Assembly: GCA_963709075.1 (NCBI GenBank)
Contig: CAVPUY010000006.1
Span: forward strand, 75,793-139,792
Reading direction: 5' to 3'
Origin: Palsa-506 sp963709075
GTDB taxonomy: Bacteria > Actinomycetota > Actinomycetes > Streptosporangiales > Streptosporangiaceae
Length of the DNA: 64,000 nucleotides
The notes beneath the pieces are model-generated. The model had not been told where the DNA came from. It saw nothing but the letters and a program-made list of their open reading frames with translations, and made no database searches. Shown here piece by piece: positions 44,088-52,281 of this stretch. A program made the translations under genes and the position numbers. Numbering within the stretch: position 1 is the first letter of the stretch; every line of letters begins with the position of its first letter.

Positions 44088-44421
44088 GCCAGACCTCTCC
44101 AACTGCCCGCGGCAGACCATGGGCGGCATCCGCACTTCCGCTGAGGTAAGTCCATGCTCCGGTCAGGGCCGCGGTCAAGTGCTTCGCCCTCCGGCATGCC
44201 TGCTGCCGATAAGTCAACGGAATATTTTTAACGGGATCTACGCCGGAAATCGCCTGCCGCGGGCCACTGAGCTGTTTCGGCCGCCGGAGAGAAGTGGACA
44301 GGGACGGTATCTTGACTCCCAGTGAATAGGTCAGGCCCTGCATGCGTCGAAGAGTCCGGGACCAGGGCAGTGACGATGGCAGCCCCATATCCCGGCGGGA
44401 GCAGGACGGGGAGTAGTCGGC
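44088..44421. other. Intergenic region without recognised features
   Basis: A divergent spacer of about 330 bp between the acyltransferase (-) and the CGNR gene (+). It must carry both promoters, and AT-richer patches such as GGAATATTTTTAACGGG (about 44219-44235) are candidates. No coding potential, tRNA-like fold or repeat was noticed. Confidence 0.5.
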
Positions 44422-44997
44422 TTGGCGGGCTACGTGCGGGACTGGCTCGGGTCGCCGGACGGCGGGCCGGCATCGGACCTCGACCTGGCCGTGCTCCTGG
44501 TCAATTCGCTCGACCTCCTCGAAGACCCTGCGGACCGGCTGACCGACCTTGGCTGGTTCCGGGAGGTGGCGGCCGACGTCGGCCGCGACGACATCGCGGG
44601 TCCGCTGGGCCCCGGTGACCTGGCAGGACTGCGGGAGCTTCGGGAGTCGCTGCGGGCGGTCTTTCAGGCCACGTCGCCCGGCCAGGCGGCGTCGATACTG
44701 AACCCGATGCTGCTTCGCGCCGCGGCCGTCCCCCAGCTGGTGATTTTCCCCGGCTGCATCCGGCTCCAGGTGGCTCACGGCAAGCGAGGCCTGGCCGCGC
44801 TGGCGGCCCGCTTGCCCGCGGCCCTGGCCGAGCATGTCGCGCGCCAGGGCGTTGGCCGGCTTGGCACCTGCGCGGCACCGCCCTGCCAGTGCGCGTTCAT
44901 CGACCATACCCGGGCTCAGACCCGCAGGTTCTGCTGCACGGCCTGCAATGACCGCGCTGCCGCGCGGCTCTACCGTCAGCGGAAGCGGGAAGCTTAG
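44422..44997 (+). CDS. CGNR zinc-finger / ABATE-domain regulator-like protein
   Basis: A 191-aa protein. The N-terminal ABATE-like domain (AVLLVNSLDLLEDPADRLTD, LAGLRELRESLRAVF) is followed by a C-terminal treble-clef zinc finger. Cys residues occur in GTCAAPPCQCAFIDHT and RRFCCTACNDRAAARLYRQR, where the second motif is the variant of the CGNR box. A DNA-binding regulator role is assumed for this family. The start is probably the TTG at 44422, eight bases after GGGGAG. A short upstream extension in the same frame cannot be excluded. It is monocistronic. Confidence 0.82.
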   Translation: MAGYVRDWLGSPDGGPASDLDLAVLLVNSLDLLEDPADRLTDLGWFREVAADVGRDDIAGPLGPGDLAGLRELRESLRAVFQATSPGQAASILNPMLLRAAAVPQLVIFPGCIRLQVAHGKRGLAALAARLPAALAEHVARQGVGRLGTCAAPPCQCAFIDHTRAQTRRFCCTACNDRAAARLYRQRKREA

Positions 44998-45161
44998 ACC
45001 CCGAAGGCCAACCGAGAACCCGCAGGTCAGCGCCTGGCGCAAGCGCCTACGCCGGAAACGTGGCCCAACTCAGGTCAGCGTCAGTTCCTTGACGGCTTAT
45101 GTCTCTGACGCTAGTTTCGTCAGTACCAAGCGTGTCTTTCCTACTGACGAGAGCAGGGCAG

Positions 45162-46016
45162 ATGGTGCTGAAGCTGATCCGCAGGGCTGGTCTTGCAGTT
45201 GCGCTGGCAGGCGCCATGGCGACAATAGCGGCGGCGCCGTCCCAGGCCGTGGGCACGCACACGCCGGCTTCGGGCTCGCCGGTGATCGTGCAGGATATTC
45301 GCGTGCCTGTCCCAGGGCAGCACGCCGTCCGGGCTTACCTGGTCCGGTCCGGTGGCACGCTTCGACCGGGCAGCCACGCCGGGATTCTCTTCCTTCATTG
45401 GCTCGGGCAGATCCACAGCGACCGGTCCGAATTCCTCGCCGAGGCGATCGAACTTGCCCCCAGCGGGGCCGTGTCACTATTGCCGCAGGGAACGTTCCCC
45501 TGGCAAGCCGCTCCTACTGGAAAGCGGCGTGACGTCACCCGCGTCAGGCAGCAGCTCGCCGTCTTCCGCGCTTCCCTGAACTGGCTGATAGCCAGGCGGT
45601 ACGTCGATCGGTCACGGGTTGCCGTGGTCGGGCATGACTATGGCGCCATGTACGGCGCGCTGCTGGCGAACTCAGATCCCCGGGTGCACGCCGCGGTTCT
45701 CGCCACTCCGGATGCGACCTGGGGTCACTGGTTCGTCAAGTACTGGCTGGGCTACACCGGCAAGCGCGCGGCGCGCTATAAGGCCATGTTCGCCAGCCTG
45801 CAGCCTGTGCGCCACGTGTCTCGGCTCGGCCACCATGAGCTGTTCCAGTGGGCCGGCCAAGACGTCTTCGTCAGCGCCGGCGTGCGGAAGCGATTCGCCC
45901 GCCACGCGCCGCGGGCGCGGGTTGACCTCTATCCCACTTCCGATCATCAGCTGGCCGACGCCGCACAGGCTGACCGTGACGCATTCCTCGCGCACGAACT
46001 CGCCCTGTCGCGATGA
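45162..46016 (+). CDS. Secreted alpha/beta hydrolase with Asp at the nucleophile elbow
   Basis: A 284-aa exported protein. From ATG 45162 the N-terminus is a clear signal peptide (KLIRRAGLAVALAGAMATIA ... SQAVG). A longer frame from 45099 would hide it. The alpha/beta hydrolase fold is supported by GILFLHWLGQ (oxyanion region, HWxG), the elbow VVGHDYGAMYGAL and the late TSDHQLADA with the catalytic His. The elbow has Asp in G-H-D-Y-G rather than Ser, as in epoxide hydrolases and haloalkane dehalogenases. The general layout is nearer to dienelactone-hydrolase-like proteins. The substrate is unknown; extracellular detoxification or nutrient hydrolysis is possible. Confidence 0.8.
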   Translation: MVLKLIRRAGLAVALAGAMATIAAAPSQAVGTHTPASGSPVIVQDIRVPVPGQHAVRAYLVRSGGTLRPGSHAGILFLHWLGQIHSDRSEFLAEAIELAPSGAVSLLPQGTFPWQAAPTGKRRDVTRVRQQLAVFRASLNWLIARRYVDRSRVAVVGHDYGAMYGALLANSDPRVHAAVLATPDATWGHWFVKYWLGYTGKRAARYKAMFASLQPVRHVSRLGHHELFQWAGQDVFVSAGVRKRFARHAPRARVDLYPTSDHQLADAAQADRDAFLAHELALSR

Positions 46017-46039
46017 CCGGTCCGGCCAGGCACCGACCG

Positions 46040-47230
46040 CTATGCTCCGTTGGCCAGGTCCTGCTCCAGCCAGGTCAGGCCGCGGGTCCGCGCGCTGAGC
46101 CGTACCCCGGCAAGATTGCCCGCCATCCGCCGGGCCGCGGCCTGCGCAGCGTCGATGGCGTCCGACCCGGCGTCTTCCAGGAACCGGCAGACGATCTCCC
46201 CGTCGCGGTCTTGCGCCCAGCCGCCGACGATGCGGCCGTCCCACCACAGGGTGGGGCCGACGTTGCCGGACCGGTCGAACAGCCGGGGGCCGTGCTCGCC
46301 GAGGAACCAGCCCCGATGCTGCCAGCCCATGGGGGTGGAATCCAGCCCGGGCAGCAACGCCGCCCACGGCTGCACATCCGGCGACGGCTCCCGGTCGTCA
46401 GCCAGGACGATGCCCGGCGCGCCGTCCAGGTCCACTTCCACCGGCTGCAGCTTGGTGAGAACCCGCCTGACCTGCGTCTTTCCCCAGCCGGTCCACCAGC
46501 GCAGGTCGTCTGCGGTCGCCGGGCCGTACGCCTCGAGCCAGCGGTGCGCCAGCTCGGCTGCTGCGGTCTCCGGTTCCCAGTCGGCCAGCCCCTGCGGGCA
46601 CCACGTGGTCATCGGTGCCCAGCGGTACTGGTGCGACGTCCACGAGCCGCCCGGCCGAGCCCGCACGACCTGGCCCTGGGCGGCGAGCACCAACAGCACC
46701 CGGCTTGCGACGCTCTGCCGCCCTTCGAAGCTCGTCCCCCTGGCCAGCACCAGTCGAATCTGCAGCCGCGGGTCGTCGGCCGCGAGCTCGGCCGCCGTCG
46801 CCTCGCCGCGGGCGGTAAGTGCGCTGAGCGCGGCCTGCTCGACCTCCGCCAGCCAGCCGTCGACGTCGTCGCCGACGTCGGACTCGGCCAGCCATGACAG
46901 CAGCTTGCGGCGCTCCCTGGCCGCGACGGTGCGGGAGCACGCAGCCTGGATGAGCGACGCGGTGTCGAGTGTGGCGACGAAGACGGTGCGCCGCATTCCC
47001 AGCAGCCGGATCAGCGTCTTGTCCTGGTAGAGGGCGCGCTCGACGGACTTGATGCCACCGCCCGTCATCCGGGCCAGCATGGCCAGGTATACCGACGACG
47101 GATCCGTGCTTTGCACCGCGACCAGCGAGCGCGCCACCTGAACGGGGCTGCCTGCCATAGCGCCGCCGGCAAGGTGGTGCCGTAGGCCCAGCCTGGCCCG
47201 TCGTTCCCGTACTCCGATCCGCTGCATCAT
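46040..47230 (-). CDS. Winged-helix DNA-binding domain protein (HTH_42/AlkX-YcaQ-like)
   Basis: A 396-aa protein starting at ATG 47230 (a second ATG follows directly). The region LVAVQSTDPSSVYLAMLAR, GMRRTVFVATLDTASLIQAA, YGPATADDLRWWTGWGKTQV and LWWDGRIVGGWAQDRDGEIV matches the winged-helix DNA-binding (HTH_42) family. Some members, such as E. coli YcaQ and Streptomyces AlkX/AlkZ-like proteins, are DNA glycosylases for bulky or crosslinked adducts. The catalytic Gln-x-Gln of AlkZ-like enzymes is seen here only as VAVQSTD, so glycosylase activity is uncertain. The frame is intact. Confidence 0.82.
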   Translation of the reverse strand: MMQRIGVRERRARLGLRHHLAGGAMAGSPVQVARSLVAVQSTDPSSVYLAMLARMTGGGIKSVERALYQDKTLIRLLGMRRTVFVATLDTASLIQAACSRTVAARERRKLLSWLAESDVGDDVDGWLAEVEQAALSALTARGEATAAELAADDPRLQIRLVLARGTSFEGRQSVASRVLLVLAAQGQVVRARPGGSWTSHQYRWAPMTTWCPQGLADWEPETAAAELAHRWLEAYGPATADDLRWWTGWGKTQVRRVLTKLQPVEVDLDGAPGIVLADDREPSPDVQPWAALLPGLDSTPMGWQHRGWFLGEHGPRLFDRSGNVGPTLWWDGRIVGGWAQDRDGEIVCRFLEDAGSDAIDAAQAAARRMAGNLAGVRLSARTRGLTWLEQDLANGA

Positions 47231-47276
47231 CCAGCATCCTGCCAAATGCCGGCCGCGGCGCTCTGCCGGGCGGGAA

Positions 47277-47450
47277 TTACCGGGCCTGGCGCCTCCCCGG
47301 CCGCCGCCGCATCCGCAGGGCGGCCAGCAGAAGGGCAACGAGGAACACGACGATGCCGATGAACAGCAAGTACAACAGGCCTTTCGCGACAACGCCGACG
47401 ATACCGAGCACCATCGCGACGATTACCAGCAGGAGAAAGAGGGCGATCAT
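47277..47450 (-). CDS. Small hydrophobic membrane protein (57 aa)
   Basis: A short gene with a strong ribosome binding site (GGAGG seven bases before ATG 47450) and TAA at 47279-47277. The peptide is MIALFLLLVIVAMVLGIVGV, then VAKGLLYLLFIGIVVFLVAL and an Arg-rich end (RMRRRPGRRQAR). It gives two membrane helices around a Lys-Gly turn and a positive-inside tail. Such 50-60 aa hydrophobic proteins are widespread in actinomycetes, of unknown role, perhaps stress-related. It lies just upstream of the winged-helix gene (47 bp) and just downstream of the PRC-barrel gene on the same strand. Confidence 0.75.
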   Translation of the reverse strand: MIALFLLLVIVAMVLGIVGVVAKGLLYLLFIGIVVFLVALLLAALRMRRRPGRRQAR

Positions 47451-47475
47451 TCAATCCTCCGCTTGGTCGAGCCGC

Positions 47476-47832
47476 TCAGCGGCGGCCTAGCCGCCGTTCA
47501 CCGCCTGCGCCTGGCTCGTAGGGCAGGCCGTAGTGCTTGAAGATCGCCTCTTCGTCGCCAGCGGGCAGCTCGCCGTCGGTACCGATCGACGGCGCTTCCC
47601 TCACTTGCTTCTTGTCGTAGTCGACCTTGAGGTATCCCGGACCCACAGTCGCCTGGTCGAGCGGCACGAATACAAGCCTGTGCCGGGTTGGCAGTCCGAC
47701 CTTGACCGTGCCGAACGACGGCAAGTCGGTGCCGGTGTCAACGTAGACGGCCTCGAGCTCACCGATCTTGTGACCCTGGGCGTCAACCACATCGTGGCCG
47801 CGCCATTCCCGGATGTTGGCCGCCTCGAACAC
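47476..47832 (-). CDS. PRC-barrel domain protein
   Basis: A 118-aa protein. The GTG at 47832 is preceded by GAGGAGG and is preferred over the longer open frame to 47952. The PRC-barrel fold covers about residues 8-75 (REWRGHDVVDAQGHKIGELE, VYVDTGTDLPSFGTVKVG, RHRLVFVPLDQATVGPGYLK). A C-terminal acidic segment ends EEAIFKHYGLPYEPGAGG, a common tail in this actinomycete group. Such proteins are often induced by general stress; the molecular function is unknown. It is followed after 25 bp by the 57-aa hydrophobic protein, so the two are probably co-transcribed. Confidence 0.85.
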   Translation of the reverse strand: MFEAANIREWRGHDVVDAQGHKIGELEAVYVDTGTDLPSFGTVKVGLPTRHRLVFVPLDQATVGPGYLKVDYDKKQVREAPSIGTDGELPAGDEEAIFKHYGLPYEPGAGGERRLGRR

Positions 47833-48300
47833 GCCAGCGTTCCTCCTCGCACGCCATGCCGCTGCTTTGCCGGTGATCCTACCCGGATGCGAACCCGCGG
47901 ACACGGCTCGCCAGGTGCTATCAGCGATGGCCAGTTCAGCCGACGCTGGCATCGGGCGGTGAGCAGCAGCGGCTGGCGGCCGGTGCGGCTCCAGATCCTG
48001 ATCGGCTTGGATGAAGTCAGCCTGGTCTGCGGGGCATGGCCAGGCGGGCCTTCCTGCGGATGTCCCGCATCAGGTCACTGACTTTTCCGGCCGTTACCAT
48101 AGATATCCTGACTTGTCGGCGGTGCCTGTGCTCCATAGCTAGACAGGGCACGAGCCGATGGCCTGGGGGGTCGAATGAGTAGCAGTCACGGATGCCCGGA
48201 AATCGTGCACAGTGCTCGGCCGGCTGTGAGTGCCGTTCCCGCGCCGGGTAGCACGCACGATCGACGTGACCCGTGGCTGCGCATTGCCCCGGAGGGCGCC

Positions 48301-49548
48301 ATGACACTCCCGCTGCCTGGTGAGCCGGGCCATGGCCGGACGGCGAGCCTGCGGCGCCAGCCGGCCCGGATCGTGGATGGCCGGATGGAAGGCGGCTACA
48401 CCGACCTGTTCGAGCTCATCTGCGGCCAGTGCGGCGACCATCCTTACCTGGATTACGCCGAGATCCCGCCCCGGATGCAGCGGGTCCGCGGGCCATACAC
48501 GCTGCAGGCAGGCCTGGCCGCGCATGCGGAACACCTCGGGCTGGCTCCCCGGCCGGACACGGCCAGCCCTGGTCAGCCAGCTGCTGGTGATGCCAGGGCG
48601 GGCACTGTGCGGGCACCGTCAGCAGGCACCGCCGACGGGTACCGGCATGAGGCGCTCCTGTACTCCGGTATGGCCGAGTTCTTTGCCGGGACCACTTCGT
48701 TTATCCGCCGGGCGGTCCGTGCCGGGAATCCGGTCCTGGTCATGGTGAGCGGTTCTAAGATCGGCATGCTCCGCAGGGAGCTGCGGGCTGAGGCACGGAA
48801 CGTGAGCTTCGCCGACATGGCTGATGCCGGCGGCAACCCCGGGCGGATCATCGCCGCGTGGCAGGCATTCGCGCGGGAGCATGCCGGGGCTTCGCGGCTG
48901 TGGGGGATCGGGGAGCCCGTCTATCCCGGCCGTTCCCCAGCTGAGCTTGCCGAATGCCAGCTGCACGAGGCCCTGCTGAACATCGCTTTCGATGCGTCCA
49001 TCCCGCTCTGGCTGCTGTGCCCCTATGACCTTGAAGCGCTGGCCACCGACGTGATCGACGAGGCGTACCGGACTCACCCGTTCATCGCCCGCGGCGAAGA
49101 CCGGCAGGCTTCCAGCGCCTTCCGGCCAGTCGACCTCGCCGACCCGTTTGCCCGGCCGCTGCCGGCCCGGCCAGCCGATGCGGATTACCTGGCATTCCAG
49201 CCTGGCGGGCTCGGCCGCGTGCGGGCGTTCGTTGCCGAGCGGGCCCGGCTCGCCGGGCTGGGCCAGCGGTCAGCCACCGCGATCATGCAGGCGGTCCATG
49301 AGATTACCGCCAGCAGCCTTCGGCATGGCGGCGGGCACGGCGAGCTCCGCGCCTGGCGCGACGACCGCTCGCTGATTTGCGAGGTGTCCGACCACGGCCA
49401 CATCACCTCACCGCTAGCAGGCCGCCTGCCGCCCGGCACCGATGCCGCGCCCGGATCCGGTCTCTGGCTCGCCAACCAGCTCTGCGACCTCGTGCAGATC
49501 TACTCTTCTCCTGGCGGCACCGCGATCCGCCTCTACCAGAACATCTGA
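48301..49548 (+). CDS. Regulator: Cys-containing N-terminal domain + MEDS domain + HATPase (anti-sigma-like)
   Basis: About 415 aa from ATG 48301, which has GGAGGG a few bases upstream. An upstream ATG at 48175 is the alternative. Residues about 25-85 (GGYTDLFELICGQCGDHPYL, then PPRMQRVRGPYTLQAGLAAH) look like a small actinomycete protein that I believe also occurs alone. Next is a MEDS sensory domain (RHEALLYSGMAEFFAGTTSF, LRRELRAEARNVSFADM, LWGIGEPVYPGRSPAELAEC). The end is a GHKL ATPase of the RsbW type (AIMQAVHEITASSLRHGGGH with the N-box His variant, SGLWLANQLCDLVQIYS). The protein probably switches a sigma-factor or anti-sigma pathway in response to an unknown signal. A SpoIIE-type phosphatase encoded at 52278-53624 could belong to the same kind of network. 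Confidence 0.85.
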   Translation: MTLPLPGEPGHGRTASLRRQPARIVDGRMEGGYTDLFELICGQCGDHPYLDYAEIPPRMQRVRGPYTLQAGLAAHAEHLGLAPRPDTASPGQPAAGDARAGTVRAPSAGTADGYRHEALLYSGMAEFFAGTTSFIRRAVRAGNPVLVMVSGSKIGMLRRELRAEARNVSFADMADAGGNPGRIIAAWQAFAREHAGASRLWGIGEPVYPGRSPAELAECQLHEALLNIAFDASIPLWLLCPYDLEALATDVIDEAYRTHPFIARGEDRQASSAFRPVDLADPFARPLPARPADADYLAFQPGGLGRVRAFVAERARLAGLGQRSATAIMQAVHEITASSLRHGGGHGELRAWRDDRSLICEVSDHGHITSPLAGRLPPGTDAAPGSGLWLANQLCDLVQIYSSPGGTAIRLYQNI

Positions 49549-49794
49549 TGGGCGGCCGCCAGCGGCCATGCTCAGCGTTGGGGCAGGTCAGTCCGCTCTA
49601 GGCTAGAGCGACGGGGGTGGCCAGCTGCCGCAGGTGAAGTCGGACCATCGGCCTGGACAGCTCAGGAAGCCGGACTTGCGGCACCAGGCTGCGGCCAGCC
49701 TTGGTTCAGGGTCCGGCATAGCCAAAGCGTGGACCGGGCTCACCCTGGGAATGCGGCCTTGCCAGCCTCCCGCACCCGCCTGATCAGCCGAGTC

Positions 49795-50505
49795 CTAGCT
49801 GCTGTCGCCTGTTCCGCGCGGGCCCGGCAGCCGTGTCAGCCGCGCCGGTGGCGGCGCGATGACGACGTCGGTGCGCGGATCGCAGAAAATTTCGGGGGTG
49901 CCCGCGACGACGAGATCGGCGCGCTCCCACGGCCGCTGTCCAGCGATGAACGGTATCTCCTCGGCCATCCACTCGCGGTGATGCCGCACAGTCCGCGATC
50001 CGCCCGGCTCGCCTGCCCTGGCGATGCTGCGCCGTTCGGTCTCCAGCTCGTCGGACTGCACCCACACCAGGGCATCGATGAAGTGCGACGCCTCGCTACG
50101 TCCGGCACCCACCCCCTCGATGATGAGCAGCGGACATCCCGCCGGAACCTCGATAAACCCTTCCCGGCCGTGTTCGGCCCACCGCGGCGGACGAAAAGCC
50201 ACCCCCCTTCCCTGGCACACGGGCATCAGAATGCCGTCGATGAGGACGTCGGCCCAGCCGAAGCGGGAATGCCACCATGCGATGTCATCTGTATGCACGA
50301 CAACCGATCCGGCCACTGTGTCCTGCATCCGGGCAGCCAGCGTCGTCTTCCCGCTGGAACTGCGGCCGTCCACCGCCAGAACGACAGGGCCACCAGTCGT
50401 GAACCTCCCCGGAACGCGGAGGGTGAGCGCCTCGACGACCGCCGCCAGCGACTCGACGCGCCACGGCCCGGCCTCCGGCTCCTCACGCGCTAGCTGCAAG
50501 ACCAT
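49795..50505 (-). CDS. P-loop NTPase, uridine-kinase-like
   Basis: A 236-aa cytoplasmic protein with a clear Walker A (VDGRSSSGKTTLA). HTDDIAWWHSRFGWAD is a uridine-kinase-like acceptor segment, and CPLLIIEGVGAGR supplies the Walker-B-like strand. A lid region REWMAEEIPFIAGQRPWERAD follows. The start is taken at ATG 50505, although the frame stays open to 50571 and neither start has a strong ribosome binding site. The family comprises small-molecule kinases of unknown substrate common in actinomycetes. It is divergent from the DUF885 gene. Confidence 0.82.
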   Translation of the reverse strand: MVLQLAREEPEAGPWRVESLAAVVEALTLRVPGRFTTGGPVVLAVDGRSSSGKTTLAARMQDTVAGSVVVHTDDIAWWHSRFGWADVLIDGILMPVCQGRGVAFRPPRWAEHGREGFIEVPAGCPLLIIEGVGAGRSEASHFIDALVWVQSDELETERRSIARAGEPGGSRTVRHHREWMAEEIPFIAGQRPWERADLVVAGTPEIFCDPRTDVVIAPPPARLTRLPGPRGTGDSS

Positions 50506-50772
50506 GACCACATCGTCTCGCCCGCCCGCCGGTATGCCATTATCGGCTGGGCTGACCGTGCTCGACCGCACCGATTTCAGCGCTTGTGGTGCTCCGGGCG
50601 AGGTCTCACTCCCCGGCGGCCTATCTCGCCCGGGCTAGCTGCCGTGACCTCCTCAGCGATGCGAGTCGGCGGCGCGTGCGGACTCAGGCTTGCAAATCGC
50701 CGTCTCATCGTGCCGCATAGCCGCTGAACTTGGGCTGCGGTGTTTCTGAGGTACCGCTACTAGTCTGCCGCT

Positions 50773-52281
50773 ATGCCTGATCGCCGCCTCAGAGCCGCAT
50801 GGGACGTGAAAGTCCCGGTCATCAGGGAGCTCGCGGGAGTCCACGAGTACGACGGCGTCGTCATGGACCTCTCGCCGAGCGGCCGCAAAGCGGCCCTGGA
50901 GCGCCTTGGGCCCTCATCGCCGGGCGAGCGCCTCGCCGACTGCCACGACGAGAGTCATCTCAGCGCCGCCGAGCAGGCCGCCCGGGCCGAGGCCGAGATC
51001 TTGCAGTGGAACCCACTTCCCCACATCCAGAACCTGGACCTGTCCTGCTACGACCGCGAGTACGCCCCCGAGCCGCAGCGCCGGCGGGCGCGGGAGGCAC
51101 ACCTCGCCCAATGGCCCGGAGCAGCCGATGCTTCCCTGGAGTCATTGCAGGCCGTTCCGGCGCCGGTGGCCGGTGCGCTCGTCCGGACGGTGAGAGGCCT
51201 CGCCGAGGGGATCAATGGCACGACCGACGTCGAGGTCGCCGCCATGGCGGCGCACGGCAGGCTGCTCGGTCGAATCCAGGATGCCGCCGCCTCAGGCAAC
51301 CCGGATGCTTCGCTCGGCGCGACGGCACTCGCCGGCCTGCTCGGGCACGCGGAGTCGATGCCGGTCGACCTGGGCCGCCTGGAGGAGCGGGCCGACTCCG
51401 AGCGCGACCGGCTTCGCGCCAGGCTCGATGAGGCGTGCGAGCGATGGTCGCCGGGGGTGACGCCGTCGCAGCTCGTCCCGGGGCTTCTCCGGGACCACCC
51501 CGGTGAAGAGGGAATCTATGCAGCCGCCCGGGAGACGATCGACGAGGCCACGGCCTTCGTGATCGACAACGACCTCCTGCCGCCGCCTGGCGGCGCTTGC
51601 GAGATCGGCCCCGCTCCCCCGTCCCGGCGGTGGGCCGCGGCCATGATGTACTGGACTGGGCCCTTCGAGGACGACGTTCCGGCTCGCTATTACGTCAGCC
51701 CGCCCGACGAGTCCTGGGACGAGCAGGCCAAGCATGAGTGGCTGGCCGTCTTCAGCGCCACCATGGGTCCCGCCGTGACGGTACACGAGGTCACGCCCGG
51801 TCACTTCGCCCACGGCCGGATGCTCCGCCAGCTCGCCCGGGGAGATGTGCGGCGCAGCCTGTTCTCCGAGGCGTTCGTCGAGGGATGGGCAAGCTACGCC
51901 GGGGAGCTGATGGTCGAGCAGGGCTTCAGGGCAGACGATCCCCGATTCGCCATCGGCGTCTACCTCGACGCCCTCGTCGGGGTGACCGGACTCGCCTCCG
52001 CCCTCGGCATCCATCAGGGGACGATGACCGTCGATGACGCCACGGCGCGCTTCGAGGCCGACGCCTTCCTGCTCGGCCCGGCCGCCAGGAGCGAAGCGAC
52101 GCGGGCTACCTACGACCCCACCTACGGGCGCTACACGTGGGGCAAGCTCGAGATCATGTCGCTCCGGGACAAGGCGCTGGCCGCCTGGGGCACGAAATTC
52201 TCGCTCCGGCGCTTTCACGAAGCCCTCCTCGCCCTCGGAGCGCCCCCGCTCGGCACGATGAGCGACGCCCTCATCGCTTAA
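50773..52281 (+). CDS. DUF885-family putative zinc metallopeptidase
   Basis: A 502-aa protein starting at ATG 50773. The DUF885 hallmark HEVTPGHFAHGRML (HExxPGH, metal ligands) is followed by SEAFVEGWASYAGELMVEQG with the third-ligand Glu. The C-terminal YTWGKLEIMSLRDKA is also characteristic. The N-terminal alpha-helical half (ILQWNPLPHIQNLDLSCYDRE) is shorter than in many members. No signal peptide is seen, so the enzyme is probably intracellular. Its substrates are unknown. The stop overlaps that of the SpoIIE phosphatase by a few bases in a convergent arrangement. The frame is intact. Confidence 0.87.
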   Translation: MPDRRLRAAWDVKVPVIRELAGVHEYDGVVMDLSPSGRKAALERLGPSSPGERLADCHDESHLSAAEQAARAEAEILQWNPLPHIQNLDLSCYDREYAPEPQRRRAREAHLAQWPGAADASLESLQAVPAPVAGALVRTVRGLAEGINGTTDVEVAAMAAHGRLLGRIQDAAASGNPDASLGATALAGLLGHAESMPVDLGRLEERADSERDRLRARLDEACERWSPGVTPSQLVPGLLRDHPGEEGIYAAARETIDEATAFVIDNDLLPPPGGACEIGPAPPSRRWAAAMMYWTGPFEDDVPARYYVSPPDESWDEQAKHEWLAVFSATMGPAVTVHEVTPGHFAHGRMLRQLARGDVRRSLFSEAFVEGWASYAGELMVEQGFRADDPRFAIGVYLDALVGVTGLASALGIHQGTMTVDDATARFEADAFLLGPAARSEATRATYDPTYGRYTWGKLEIMSLRDKALAAWGTKFSLRRFHEALLALGAPPLGTMSDALIA

